A DNA stretch of 64,000 bases from Burkholderia cenocepacia (lineage in GTDB: Bacteria; Pseudomonadota; Gammaproteobacteria; Burkholderiales; Burkholderiaceae): NCBI RefSeq assembly GCF_014211915.1, contig NZ_CP060039.1:1-64000 (forward strand), given 5' to 3'. Made by a program: the position numbers and the translations under genes. Below, in pieces: positions 25,154 through 34,735 of the stretch (position 1 is its first letter; every line of letters begins with the position of its first letter). The notes beneath the pieces were generated by a model. It saw only the letters and a program-made list of their open reading frames with translations. It searched no databases and had not been told where the DNA came from.

Positions 25154-27252
25154 ATGACGCACAATCATCCCGCCCCCTGCTCGTCGAACTGCTGACCGAA
25201 GAGCTGCCGCCGAAGGCCCTCGCGCGCCTTGGCGACGCATTCGCCGAAGGCATCGCGCAACGCCTCGCGGCGCGCGACCTCATCGAAGGCGAACTCGTGT
25301 TCGAGCGCTACGCCACGCCGCGCCGCCTCGCGGTCGTCGTGCAGAACGTGCGCGCCGTCGCGCCTGACAAACAGGTCCGCGAAAAGGTCCTGCCCGTGTC
25401 GGTCGCGCTCGACGCCGAAGGCAAGCCGACGGCCCCGCTCGCGAAGAAGCTCGCGGCGCTCGGCCACCCGAATGCGTCGATCGCCGATCTCGAGCGTGCG
25501 CAGGACGGCAAGGCCGAAGCGTTCTTCATCAACTACTCGGCGGCCGGCGCCACGCTCGCCGACGGCCTGCAGGCCGCGCTCGACGAAGCGCTCGCGAAGC
25601 TGCCGATCCCGAAATTCATGACGTACCAGCGCCCGGACGGCTCGGACGTGAAGTTCGTGCGCCCCGTGCATCGCCTGACGGTGCTGCACGACGATCGCGT
25701 CGTGCCCGTCACCGCGTTCGGCGTCGATGCCGGCGACACGACGCTCGGCCACCGCTTCCTCTCCGACGGCCTGGTCGCGATCCAGCATGCCCGCGCGTAT
25801 GCCGACACGCTGCGCGACAAGGGCCGCGTGATCGCGCACTTCGCCGATCGCCGCGAAACGATCCGCACGCAGCTGAACGAACATGCGAACGGCGACACGG
25901 TCGTGATGCCCGAGTCGCTGCTCGACGAAGTCACGTCGCTGGTCGAATGGCCGGTCGTCTACCCGTGCCGCTTCGAGGACGAATTCCTGCAGGTGCCGCA
26001 GGAATGCCTGATCCTCACGATGCAGACGAACCAGAAGTATTTCGCGCTGACCGACGTCGCCGGCAAGCTGCGCTCGCGCTTCCTGATCGTGTCGAACATC
26101 GAGACGAAGACGCCGGGCGAGATCATCGAAGGCAACGAGCGCGTCGTGCGCCCGCGCCTCGCCGATGCGAAGTTCTTCTTCGAGCAGGACAAGAAGAAGC
26201 CGCTCGCCGACCGCGTGCCGCAGCTCGCGAACGTCGTCTATCACAACAAGCTCGGTTCGGCGCTCGCGCGCGTCGAGCGCCTCGAGGCGCTGGCCGGCGA
26301 GATCGCCCCGGCGATCGGCGCCGACACCGCGCACGCGAAGCGCGCCGCGCGTCTCGCGAAGGCCGACCTGCTGACCGACATGGTCGGCGAGTTCCCGGAA
26401 CTGCAGGGCACGATGGGCACGTACTACGCGCGCCACGACGGCGAAGCCGACGACGTCGCGCTCGCATGCGCCGAGCACTACCAGCCGCGCTTCTCCGGCG
26501 ACGCACTGCCGACGACGCCGGTGTCGACCGCCGTCGCGCTCGCGGACAAGCTCGAAACGATCGTCGGCATCTGGGGCATCGGCCTCGCGCCGACCGGCGA
26601 GAAGGACCCGTTCGCGCTGCGCCGTCACGCGCTCGGCGTGCTGCGCCTGCTGCTCGAAAAGCAGCTGCCACTCGATCTCGTGTCGCTGCTGCGCACGGCC
26701 CACGCACGCTTTGCCGGCGTGCCGGGCGTCGCCGAGTCGACGGACGCGATCTTCGCGTTCTTCATGGATCGCCTGCGCGGCCTGCTGCGCGAGCGCGGCT
26801 ATTCGGCCGGTGAAATCGACGCGGTGCTGAGCCTGAACCCGACGCGCATCGACGATCTCGTCGCGCGCCTCGACGCGGTGCGCGAATTCACGCGCCTCGC
26901 GGAAGCCGAAGCACTCGCGGCCGCGAACAAGCGGATCTCGAACATCCTGAAGAAGTCGGAAGGCGGCGCGAACGGCGCGGTACAGCCGACGCTGCTCGTC
27001 GAGGCCGCCGAGAAGGCGCTGCACGAACAGCTCGCGGCCGTCACGCCGCACGTGCAATCGCAACTCGAGGCGCGTGCGTACACGGGCGCGCTGTCGGCGC
27101 TCGCCGCGCTGCGCGCGCCGGTCGACACGTTCTTCAACGACGTGATGGTCAACGCGGAAGATCCGGCCCTGCGCGCGAACCGTCTCGCGCTGCTGTCCGC
27201 GCTGCACCAGCAGATGAACTGCGTCGCCGACATCTCGAAGCTCGCCGCATAA
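25154..27252 (+). CDS. glyS: glycine--tRNA ligase beta subunit (frameshifted near 25175)
   Basis: Beta chain of glycyl-tRNA synthetase, needed for tRNA binding. It starts at ATG 25154 (MTHNHPAP) but runs into a stop after 14 codons. The family sequence [16 protein letters not shown] begins immediately in another frame. Adding one C to the five-C run before TGCTCGTCG restores [20 protein letters not shown] and gives 699 residues, matching the family. Downstream, the conserved core ([22 protein letters not shown]) and the C-terminal DALR-like anticodon-binding region are intact. The gene is normally essential, so the lost base is probably a sequence error. Confidence 0.95.
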
Positions 27253-27262
27253 GGGCCGCACG

Positions 27263-27826
27263 ATGCCGACCAGCCCCAACCGAAAGCTCGTCGTCCTCGA
27301 CCGGGACGGCGTGATCAACGTCGATTCGGATGCGTTCATCAAGACGCCCGACGAATGGATCGCGCTGCCCGGCAGCTTCGAGGCGATCGCCCGGCTCAAC
27401 CACGCGGGCTACCGCGTGGTCGTCGCGACCAACCAGTCCGGCATCGGTCGCGGGCTGTTCGACATGGCCGCGCTCAACGAGATGCACCTGAAAATGCATC
27501 GCGCGGCGGCCGCGGTCGGCGCGCGCATCGACGCGGTGTTCTTCTGCCCGCACACGGCCGAGGATCACTGCGACTGCCGCAAGCCGAAACCGGGCATGAT
27601 GCAGATGATCGCCGAACGCTTCGAGATCGATCCCGATCACACGCCGGTCGTCGGCGATTCGCTGCGCGACCTGCTGGCCGGCGTCGCGGTCGGCTTCCAG
27701 CCGCACCTCGTGCTGACCGGCAAGGGCAAGAAGACGCTCGCCGCAGGCAATCTGCCGGACGGCACGAAGGTCCACGACGATCTGCGCGCGTTTGCGCTCG
27801 ATTTTCTTTCACACGAACACGAGTGA
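27263..27826 (+). CDS. gmhB: D-glycero-beta-D-manno-heptose-1,7-bisphosphate 7-phosphatase GmhB
   Basis: HAD phosphatase that removes the 7-phosphate in ADP-heptose synthesis for the lipopolysaccharide inner core, 187 residues. The nucleophile motif is LDRDGVIN, motif II is ATNQSG, and motif IV is VVGDSLRDL. The zinc-binding loop typical of GmhB is present (CPHTAEDHCDCRKPKPG). It starts 10 bases after glyS and is followed by plsC. Confidence 0.94.
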   Translation: MPTSPNRKLVVLDRDGVINVDSDAFIKTPDEWIALPGSFEAIARLNHAGYRVVVATNQSGIGRGLFDMAALNEMHLKMHRAAAAVGARIDAVFFCPHTAEDHCDCRKPKPGMMQMIAERFEIDPDHTPVVGDSLRDLLAGVAVGFQPHLVLTGKGKKTLAAGNLPDGTKVHDDLRAFALDFLSHEHE

Positions 27827-27869
27827 TGCGGCTGCCGCGCGCATCCTCCCCAACGCCAGACTCACGCCG

Positions 27870-28634
27870 ATGCGCTTCGTCCGCTCCCTGCTGCTGCTGA
27901 TCTACTTCATCCTGTACACGGTGCCCTACGCCACCGCGTGTTTCATCGCGTTCCCGTTCATGCGCCCCGACGCGCGCTACTGGATGGCGGCCGGCTGGTG
28001 CAAGTCGACGCTGTGGGTCGTGCGCTGGCTGAACGGCATCCGCTACCGGATCGAAGGGTTCGAGAACCTGCCCGACGGCCCGGCCGTGCTGCTGTCGAAG
28101 CACCAGTCCGCGTGGGAGACGCTCGCGTTTCCGGCGCTGATGCCCAAGCCGCTGTGCTATGTGTTCAAGCGCGAGCTGCTGTACGTGCCGTTCTTCGGCT
28201 GGGCGCTCGGGCTGCTGCACATGGTCAACATCAACCGCAAGGAAGGCAAGAACGCGTTCGCGTCGGTGATCCGCCAGGGCAAGAAGCGCCTGTCGGAAGG
28301 CGCATGGATGATCATGTTCCCCGAAGGCACGCGCACGCCGGTCGGCAAGCAGGGCAAATACAAGACGGGCGGCGCGCGCTTCGCGATCGAAACCGGCACG
28401 CCGGTCGTGCCGATCGCGCACAATGCAGGTCGTGTGTGGCCGCGCAACTCGTTCACGAAATTCCCGGGCGTCGTCACGGTGTCGATCGGCAAGCCGATCG
28501 CGAGCGAAGGACTGACGCCCGACGCATTGAACTCGCAGGTCGAAGCGTGGATCGAAGCGGAAATGCGCCGCATCGATCCCGATGCGTATCGTCAGGCGGG
28601 CAACGCCGGCACCCGCGATGCCGCGCGCGCCTGA
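27870..28634 (+). CDS. plsC: 1-acyl-sn-glycerol-3-phosphate acyltransferase PlsC
   Basis: Membrane-bound acyltransferase making phosphatidic acid from lysophosphatidate, 254 residues. An N-terminal hydrophobic segment (residues about 5-32) is followed by the acceptor motif. The motif reads H-x4-E (HQSAWE) in place of the classical H-x4-D, and the substrate motif is FPEGTRTP. ATG 27870 was chosen because the protein then opens on its membrane segment. It lies 43 bases after gmhB and 45 bases before a metallopeptidase gene. Confidence 0.9.
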   Translation: MRFVRSLLLLIYFILYTVPYATACFIAFPFMRPDARYWMAAGWCKSTLWVVRWLNGIRYRIEGFENLPDGPAVLLSKHQSAWETLAFPALMPKPLCYVFKRELLYVPFFGWALGLLHMVNINRKEGKNAFASVIRQGKKRLSEGAWMIMFPEGTRTPVGKQGKYKTGGARFAIETGTPVVPIAHNAGRVWPRNSFTKFPGVVTVSIGKPIASEGLTPDALNSQVEAWIEAEMRRIDPDAYRQAGNAGTRDAARA

Positions 28635-28679
28635 CGCCCCGGATTGCAGCCGTTGCGTACGACAAAAAGAAGCGAACTG

Positions 28680-29567
28680 ATGAAACAGCGTCCGCGGCCA
28701 CGGCCTGCCGTCGTGGCCCTCGATCATCGCCAGATGGATCTGCCGCTCTTCGACGGGCCGGCCGCTGCGCCGTCGGCGCCTGCCGCCCCGCCGGCACCGC
28801 CCGAAGCCGCCCCCGCCGCGCCGCTCGATCCGGGCCGGGCGCCCGATCGCTCGCGCGTGCGCACGTTCGCGCTCGACAGCCGCGTGCTCGAATACCGGCT
28901 GAAGCGCTCCGCGCGCCGCACGATCGGCTTCACGATCGACGGCAGCGGGTTGTCGATCACCGCGCCGCGCTGGGTCACGCTCGCCGATATCGAAGCGGCG
29001 ATCGCCGAGAAACAACGCTGGATCTTCGCGAAGCTCGCGGAGTGGAAGACGCGCACCGAGCAGCGCGCGCTGCCGCAAATCGACTGGCGCGACGGCGCGC
29101 AGCTGCCGTATCTCGGCAAGACGGTGACGATCGCGCTCGGCGCGGGCGCCGTCGCGTTCGACGCCGATGCGCTGCGGCTGTCGCTGCCGCTGCCCGTGCA
29201 GGCCGACATGCAGCAGATCAAGGATCGCGTGCAGGGCTGGCTGCAGGGCGAAGCGAAACGCATCTTCGGCGAACGCCTCGTGGTCTACGCGGAAAAGCTC
29301 GGCGTCACGTATTCGATGTATGCGCTGTCGTCGGCCGCGACGCGCTGGGGCAGCTGCTCGAGCGACGGCAAGATCCGCCTGAACTGGCGGCTGATTCATT
29401 TCCCGATGTCGATCATCGACTACGTCGTCGCGCACGAGCTTTCGCACCTGCGCGAGATGAACCACAGCCCGGCCTTCTGGCAGACCGTCGAATCGATCTT
29501 CCCCGAGTTCCGCGAAGCGCGGCACACGCTCAAGCATCACCCGCCCGAGCTGCTGCCGTCGCTTTGA
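28680..29567 (+). CDS. YgjP-like zinc metallopeptidase (DUF45/SprT-like)
   Basis: Predicted zinc metallohydrolase of 295 residues. After a Pro/Ala-rich, probably disordered N-terminus (residues about 22-60), the conserved YgjP core contains RWGSCSSDGKIRLNWRL. The zinc motif HELSHLREMNHS (H-E-x2-H with a third His) follows. The start is ATG 28680. The physiological substrate is unknown. It is the last gene of the glyQ-to-plsC run, ending 21 bases before a strong terminator. Confidence 0.87.
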   Translation: MKQRPRPRPAVVALDHRQMDLPLFDGPAAAPSAPAAPPAPPEAAPAAPLDPGRAPDRSRVRTFALDSRVLEYRLKRSARRTIGFTIDGSGLSITAPRWVTLADIEAAIAEKQRWIFAKLAEWKTRTEQRALPQIDWRDGAQLPYLGKTVTIALGAGAVAFDADALRLSLPLPVQADMQQIKDRVQGWLQGEAKRIFGERLVVYAEKLGVTYSMYALSSAATRWGSCSSDGKIRLNWRLIHFPMSIIDYVVAHELSHLREMNHSPAFWQTVESIFPEFREARHTLKHHPPELLPSL

Positions 29568-29588
29568 CGCGCACGGCTTCGGCGCCAA

Positions 29589-29630
29589 CGAAAAAGGGCG
29601 ATGCGGATTACCCCGCATCGCCCTTTTTCG
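29589..29630. terminator. strong bidirectional terminator
   Basis: A perfect 18-bp stem (29589-29606 with 29613-29630) has a 6-base loop. The arms contain an A5 tract on one side and a T5 tract on the other. It serves the metallopeptidase gene rightward and gloA leftward. Confidence 0.95.
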
Positions 29631-29675
29631 CTGCCGCGGCGCACGTCGCACGCCGCGGCCCGGTTCGTCCGGCAC

Positions 29676-30059
29676 TTACTTCTTCTGGATGAACTCGATC
29701 TTGTAGCCGTCCGGATCCTCGACGAACGCGATCACGGTCGTGCCGTGCTTCATCGGGCCCGCTTCGCGCGTGACCTTGCCGCCTTGCGCCTTGATCTTCT
29801 CGCAGGCCGCGTACGCATCGTCGACCGCCACCGCCAGATGGCCGAAGCCGTTGCCGAGATCGTAGGACGGCGTCTCCCAGTTGTGGGTCAGCTCGATCAC
29901 GGTGCCCGTGCTCTCGTCTTCGTAGCCGACGAACGCGAGCGTGAACTTGCCTTCCGGATAATCCTCGCGGCGCAGCAGCTTCATGCCGAGCAATTCGGTA
30001 TAGAACTTGATCGAGCGGTCGAGATCGCCGACTCGCAGCATCGTATGCAGCAAACGCAT
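29676..30059 (-). CDS. gloA: lactoylglutathione lyase (glyoxalase I)
   Basis: Converts the methylglyoxal-glutathione hemithioacetal to S-lactoylglutathione, 127 residues. The VOC-fold metal ligands are visible: H5 (MRLLH), the Glu of VIELTHNW, the His of GFGHLAV, and the C-terminal Glu of YKIEFIQ. Length and sequence fit the short nickel-type bacterial enzyme. It is convergent with the metallopeptidase gene across a strong terminator. Confidence 0.97.
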   Translation of the reverse strand: MRLLHTMLRVGDLDRSIKFYTELLGMKLLRREDYPEGKFTLAFVGYEDESTGTVIELTHNWETPSYDLGNGFGHLAVAVDDAYAACEKIKAQGGKVTREAGPMKHGTTVIAFVEDPDGYKIEFIQKK

Positions 30060-30421
30060 GTGTTGTACTCCTGTGGGGACTTTCCAGAACCGGAAATTCT
30101 ACCGGAGTCGGGTGAAATTCGCCGGGGGCGCCTAGCCGGGGGCGCCTAGCCGGGGGCGCCCAGCCGGGGCGGCCCGGGCGGCGCATCGGTTGAACCGCGC
30201 GAACGCAGCGGCGGAAACGCCACGACCCGGCTCGCCCGATCACCGCGCCGATCAGGTAACATCCCTCCACTTCGCACCAAAAGCGGGCATGCGAGCCGCC
30301 GCCCGACCGCGACCACCCTCTTTCGTTGCCGCCACACTGCCGTGCGAAACCGCCGATTCGAGCGCGCCGGACGCGCCGCCCGCCCTACCTCGTTGCCGCC
30401 ATGCCCGCCCGAGGCGCGCCG
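30060..30421. other. 362-base gap between gloA and the EamA gene
   Basis: No convincing gene lies here. It holds the divergent promoters of gloA and the exporter gene, the GC-rich 14-base tandem repeat at 30122-30173, and a possible rightward -10 (TAACAT) at 30257-30262. Longer open frames across it have no recognisable sequence. Confidence 0.5.
30122..30173. repeat. 14-bp GC-rich tandem repeat
   Basis: The unit GCCGGGGGCGCCTA occurs twice exactly (30122-30149). A third copy has one change (30150-30163), and a partial fourth follows. It lies upstream of gloA on one side and of the EamA gene on the other. Confidence 0.88.
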
Positions 30422-31357
30422 ATGACCGCGCTTGCCGCCGCCCCCGTGCGCCGCGCCCTCGATACACGCGCCGTCGGCCTGATGTTGCTGCTGTGCGCGA
30501 TCTGGGGCTTCCAGCAGGTCGCGATCAAAAGCACGAATGCCGCGATTGCGCCGATGTTCCAGGCCGGGCTGCGCTCGGCGATCGCCGCGCTGCTGCTATG
30601 GGGCTGGGCGCGCTCGCGCGGCACGCCGCTGTTTCAGGCGGACGGCACGTTCGGTGCGGGGCTCGCGGCCGGTGCGCTGTTCGCCGGCGAATTCATCTGC
30701 GTGTTCTTCGGGTTGACGCTGACGAGCGCGTCGCACATGGCGATCTTCCTGTACACGGCGCCGTGCTTCACCGCGCTCGGCCTGCACCTGTTCGCACCGG
30801 GCGAGCGGCTGCAGCGCGCGCAATGGGCCGGCGTCGGCCTCGCATTCGCCGGCATCGCGCTCGCGTTCGCGGACGGCTTCCTGAAGCCGCGCATGCCCGG
30901 CGCATCCGTGCTCGCCGGGCTCGCCGGCGACGCGCTCGGCATTCTCGGCGGTGCGATGTGGGCCGCGACGACGGTCGTCGTGCGCGCGACGGCGCTCGCG
31001 CGGGCCAGCGCGAGCAAGACGCTGTTCTACCAGCTCGCGGTATCGGCGCTCGTACTGGTCGCGCTCGCCGCGCTGTGCGGCCAGATGTCGTTCGCGCAGG
31101 TTACGCCGCTCGCGCTGGCGAGCCTCGCGTACCAGTCGGTGATCGTCGCGTTCGTCAGCTACCTGTCGTGGTTCTGGCTGCTGACGCGCTACAGCGCGTC
31201 CCGGCTGTCCGTCTTCACGTTCCTGTCGCCGCTGTTCGGCGTCGCGTTCGGCGTGCTGCTGCTCGGCGAATCGGTCGGCTGGCGCTTCATGTCGGCGGCC
31301 GCGCTCGTGCTGATCGGCATCGCGCTCGTCAACGCGCCGCCGCGCCGGCGGGCGTGA
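30422..31357 (+). CDS. EamA/RhaT-family (DMT) transporter
   Basis: Inner-membrane permease of the drug/metabolite transporter superfamily, about 311 residues with ten hydrophobic helices in two EamA repeats (about 18-150 and 175-305). The opening LMLLLCAIWGFQQVAIK and the last-helix LLLGESVGWRFMSAAALVLIGI are typical. The start could be ATG 30422 or 30401 in the same frame; neither has a strong ribosome site. The substrate is unknown; many relatives export amino acids or metabolites. Confidence 0.87.
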   Translation: MTALAAAPVRRALDTRAVGLMLLLCAIWGFQQVAIKSTNAAIAPMFQAGLRSAIAALLLWGWARSRGTPLFQADGTFGAGLAAGALFAGEFICVFFGLTLTSASHMAIFLYTAPCFTALGLHLFAPGERLQRAQWAGVGLAFAGIALAFADGFLKPRMPGASVLAGLAGDALGILGGAMWAATTVVVRATALARASASKTLFYQLAVSALVLVALAALCGQMSFAQVTPLALASLAYQSVIVAFVSYLSWFWLLTRYSASRLSVFTFLSPLFGVAFGVLLLGESVGWRFMSAAALVLIGIALVNAPPRRRA

Positions 31358-31380
31358 CGGCCGGCGCAACACGCGCAGGC

Positions 31381-31408
31381 AATAAAAAAGGCTGCCGGTC
31401 GGGCAGCC
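31381..31408 (-). terminator. terminator of the lptD-surA-pdxA-ksgA operon
   Basis: Read leftward, a 7-bp stem (31402-31408 with 31390-31396) is followed by six T residues and ATT. It lies 43 bases beyond the ksgA stop. Confidence 0.8.
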
Positions 31409-31450
31409 CTCTTCGATACAACGGTGGCGGGCTCGCGCCACGCGCGTCCG

Positions 31451-32278
31451 TCATCCGGCCTTGCGCAGCGCCGCCAGCGCCTGCGCGACGCCCACGTATT
31501 CGGCCACGCTCACGTCCTCCGCACGGCGCGCGAGATCGAAGCCGAGCGCATCGAAATCGATCGTCTCGCGGTAGTCGCCGAGTGTATTGCGCAGCATCTT
31601 GCGACGCTGCGAGAACGCGGCCGTGACGATTTCGCCGAGCAGCGCGGGATCGACGTCCGGCAGTTCGTGCGGCTCGTACGGAATCATCCGGACGATCGCC
31701 GAATCGACCTTCGGCGGCGGCTGGAACGATTCCGGCGGCACGTCGAGCATCTTTTCCATCACGTACCGGTACTGCAGCATCACGGACAGCCGCGAAAACG
31801 CCTTCGTGCCCGGCTCCGCGACCATCCGCTCGACGACTTCGTTCTGCAGCATGAAATGCTGGTCGATGACCGCATCGGCGAACGTCATCAGGTGAAACAG
31901 CAGCGGGCTGGAAATGTTGTACGGCAGGTTGCCGACGATCCGCAGCGACGGCTTGTCGCCGGGCGCTGCGAGCGACCGGAAGTCGAACGCGAGTGCGTCG
32001 CCCGCGTGCAGTTCCAGCAGCGCGCCGAAGCGTTGCTGCAGGCGCCCGATCAGGTCGCGGTCGAGCTCGACCGCGTGCAGCGGCGACTCGGGCGTCGCGA
32101 GACGCTCGATCAGCGGCCCGGTCAGCGCGCCGAGCCCCGGGCCGATCTCGACCATCCGCTGGCCGCGCGCGGGGCCGATCGTCGCGACGATCGAGTCGAT
32201 CACACCGTGATCGACGAGGAAGTTCTGCCCGAAGCGCTTGCGCGCGAAATGGCCTTGGTGCTGTCTGCTGTTCGACAT
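31451..32278 (-). CDS. rsmA: 16S rRNA (adenine1518/1519-N6) dimethyltransferase KsgA/RsmA
   Basis: SAM-dependent enzyme that dimethylates two adenines in helix 45 of 16S rRNA, a late ribosome assembly check. It has 275 residues. Features in order are RFGQNFL, the SAM motif [10 protein letters not shown], the Glu of VELDRDL, and the catalytic NLPYNIS motif. The C-terminal helical domain contains [10 protein letters not shown]. It is last in the lptD-surA-pdxA-rsmA operon, 47 bases after pdxA. Confidence 0.97.
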   Translation of the reverse strand: MSNSRQHQGHFARKRFGQNFLVDHGVIDSIVATIGPARGQRMVEIGPGLGALTGPLIERLATPESPLHAVELDRDLIGRLQQRFGALLELHAGDALAFDFRSLAAPGDKPSLRIVGNLPYNISSPLLFHLMTFADAVIDQHFMLQNEVVERMVAEPGTKAFSRLSVMLQYRYVMEKMLDVPPESFQPPPKVDSAIVRMIPYEPHELPDVDPALLGEIVTAAFSQRRKMLRNTLGDYRETIDFDALGFDLARRAEDVSVAEYVGVAQALAALRKAG

Positions 32279-32325
32279 CGACTGAATGAAACGAAAAATA
32301 CGACGAATGGGGTAAACCGGCAGCG

Positions 32326-33315
32326 TCAGGCTGCGCGGCGATGGCGCGCCATCGTGACGGCCGTATCGAGCGCGGCGATCATGCTGCCCGGTTCCGCGCG
32401 GCCCGTGCCGGCCAGATCGAGTGCGGTGCCGTGATCGACCGACGTGCGGATGATCGGCAGCCCGAGCGTCACGTTGATGCCCTCGCCGAACGTCGCGTAC
32501 TTCAGCACGGGCAGACCCTGGTCATGGAACATCGCGAGCACGCAATCGGCATCGGCCAGATGGCGCGGCTGGAACAGCGTGTCGGCCGGATACGGGCCGC
32601 GCGCGTCGATGCGTTGCGCGTTCGCGCGGGCCAGTGCCGGCGAGATCACGTCGATCTCCTCGCGGCCGAGATAACCGTTCTCGCCCGCGTGCGGGTTCAG
32701 GCCCGTCACGAGGATGCGCGGTGCGGCGAGACCGAAGTCGCGCCGCAGGTCGCGATCGATGATCGCGAGCGTCTCGACGAGCCCGTCGATCGTCAGCGCG
32801 GCCGATACGTCCTTCAGCGGCAGGTGCGTGGTCGCGAGGGCGACACGCAGCGGCCGGTTGCCGGTGCCGGCCAGCATCATCACGACGCGCGGCGTATGCG
32901 TGCGCTCGGCCAGGTATTCGGTATGACCGGTGAACGGCACGCCCGCATCGTTGATCGTGCTTTTCTGCAGCGGCGCGGTGACGATCGCGTCGTACCGGCC
33001 CGCCAGCGCGCCGTCGATCGCCGCGTCGAGCAGGCCGAGCACGTACCGCCCGTTTGCCGCGTCCAGCTTGCCCGCCCGCGCGGGCACGGCCAGCGCGTGA
33101 TGCGCGACCGACACCTGCGCGCCACCGGCCTGCGTGGCCGGATCGGCGCCGACCGCCGCGGCCCGCGCGTCGAGCAACGCCGCATCGCCGAGCACGGTGA
33201 AATGCGCGTCGGGCCAGCGCTGCGCGGCGTCACGCAGCGCCTGCACGGTCAGCTCCGGGCCGACTCCCGCGGGTTCGCCGGTCGTGATCGCGATCTGCAG
33301 CGCGGGCGTGGTCAT
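32326..33315 (-). CDS. pdxA: 4-hydroxythreonine-4-phosphate dehydrogenase PdxA
   Basis: NAD(P)-dependent enzyme of pyridoxal phosphate synthesis, 329 residues. The three metal-binding histidines are visible in [21 protein letters not shown] and [11 protein letters not shown]. The N-terminal [13 protein letters not shown] is typical. ATG 33315 was chosen; a longer upstream frame overlaps surA and has no homology. The surA stop lies 10 bases upstream, so coupling is likely. Confidence 0.96.
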   Translation of the reverse strand: MTTPALQIAITTGEPAGVGPELTVQALRDAAQRWPDAHFTVLGDAALLDARAAAVGADPATQAGGAQVSVAHHALAVPARAGKLDAANGRYVLGLLDAAIDGALAGRYDAIVTAPLQKSTINDAGVPFTGHTEYLAERTHTPRVVMMLAGTGNRPLRVALATTHLPLKDVSAALTIDGLVETLAIIDRDLRRDFGLAAPRILVTGLNPHAGENGYLGREEIDVISPALARANAQRIDARGPYPADTLFQPRHLADADCVLAMFHDQGLPVLKYATFGEGINVTLGLPIIRTSVDHGTALDLAGTGRAEPGSMIAALDTAVTMARHRRAA

Positions 33316-33325
33316 CGATGCTCGC

Positions 33326-34684
33326 TCAGTTCGCCGGGCCGACGCCGCCGATCTTGTACTGCACGTACGACGAGTCGCGCAGCTCGCGCAGCCAGTCGGC
33401 ATACGCCTGCTCGGCCTTGCGCTGGCCGATCGCCTGACGGGCGATGTCCATCTGCTGCTGCACCGACCCTTCCGCCTCGCGGCGGTTCAGCACCTGGATC
33501 AGGTGGTAGCCGTATTCGGTACGAATCGGCTGGCTGATCTGGCCGTCCTGCAGGTTGTTCATCGCGCGCTCGAATTCCGGCACGGTCTCGCCCGGGCTGA
33601 TCCAGCCGAGATCGCCGCCCTGCGACGCGGAACCGTCCTGCGAATAGGTACGCGCGAACTTCGCGAAATCGCCGCCGGCCTCGACCTGGTTGCGGATGTC
33701 GACCAGTTGCTGGCGCGCCTGGCCTTCGGACTTGCCTTCGCCGACGCGCAGCAGGATGTGGCGCACGTGCGTCTGGACGATCTTCGGCGCCGCGGCGCTC
33801 GCGCCCTGGCTCTGGCGGCGATCGACGAGGCGCACGATCTCGAAGCCGTCCGGCACGCGGATCAGCGTCGGGTTGACCTGGCCCGGGCGCAGCTTCGACG
33901 CGGCATCGACGACGTCGGCCGGCAGCGCGCTCGGCGACTTGAAGCCGAGATCGCCGCCCTTCTTCGCGTCGTTCGCTTCGGAGTTGTTCTTCGCGAGGCG
34001 CTCGAAATCGGCGCCCGACTTCGCCTGCTGCAGCAGCGCGTCGGCCTTCTTCTGCGCGGCTTCGATGTCGGCCTGCGGCGCGTTGGTGGGCGCCTTGATG
34101 AAGATGTGCTGGAAGCGCAGGTCCTGCTGCTGCGACGCGTTCGGCCCGCGCTGGCTCGCGATGTAGTTCGCGACCTCGGCGTCCGACACCGTGATCTTGC
34201 CGTCGACCTCGCGCTCGCGCAGCTTCGACAGCATCAGCTCGGTGCGCGCGTCGTTCGTGAAGATGCTCCAGGGCACGCCTTGCGCCTCGAGGCGCCCGCG
34301 GTACTGGTCGAGCGTCATCCCGTTCGCCTGCGCGAGACGCTGCAGCGTGGCCTGCACGGTCGCGTCGTCGATACGGATTCCGTCGTCCTTGGCCTTCTGC
34401 ACCTGGATACGCTCGAGCACCATCTGGTTCAGCACCTGCGCGCGCAGCTGGTCGGCCGGCGGCACCGGGGCGTTCTGCTGCTGCAGCCGGCGCGCGATCA
34501 GGCCGACGCGCTGGTCGAGTTCGCGGCCCGTGATCACGTCGTTGTTGACGACCGCGACGACTTCGTCGGCGAGCTGCGCACCTTGCGAACCGAGCGCCTG
34601 CGCCGCGGCCGGCGCGGCGACGAGCAGCGCGGCGGACGCGGCGAGGCTGGACACGACTGCCGCGAAACGAAGGGTTTTCTTCAT
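33326..34684 (-). CDS. surA: periplasmic chaperone/peptidyl-prolyl isomerase SurA
   Basis: Periplasmic chaperone that escorts outer-membrane beta-barrel proteins to the Bam complex, 452 residues. A Sec signal peptide ([21 protein letters not shown], cleaved after about AAAQA) is followed by the SurA N-domain and two parvulin-type PpiC domains. The first runs from about [10 protein letters not shown] and the second from about [14 protein letters not shown] 34684 is preferred over an in-frame GTG six bases upstream. LptD, a main SurA client, is encoded immediately upstream. Confidence 0.96.
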   Translation of the reverse strand: MKKTLRFAAVVSSLAASAALLVAAPAAAQALGSQGAQLADEVVAVVNNDVITGRELDQRVGLIARRLQQQNAPVPPADQLRAQVLNQMVLERIQVQKAKDDGIRIDDATVQATLQRLAQANGMTLDQYRGRLEAQGVPWSIFTNDARTELMLSKLREREVDGKITVSDAEVANYIASQRGPNASQQQDLRFQHIFIKAPTNAPQADIEAAQKKADALLQQAKSGADFERLAKNNSEANDAKKGGDLGFKSPSALPADVVDAASKLRPGQVNPTLIRVPDGFEIVRLVDRRQSQGASAAAPKIVQTHVRHILLRVGEGKSEGQARQQLVDIRNQVEAGGDFAKFARTYSQDGSASQGGDLGWISPGETVPEFERAMNNLQDGQISQPIRTEYGYHLIQVLNRREAEGSVQQQMDIARQAIGQRKAEQAYADWLRELRDSSYVQYKIGGVGPAN

Positions 34685-34735
34685 TGCCACTGGAACTCCA
34701 TTGAAATCGTGCTGACCGGTGCAGACATGCCGGCG

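Noticed and set aside
27474..29675. A 733-codon minus-strand frame across gmhB, plsC and the metallopeptidase
   Set aside because: It spans three well-supported genes and two intergenic gaps on the opposite strand; shadow frame.
30190..31626. A 478-codon plus-strand frame overlapping the EamA exporter
   Set aside because: The exporter frame has ten membrane helices and family motifs; this one is Arg/Ala/Pro-rich without homology.
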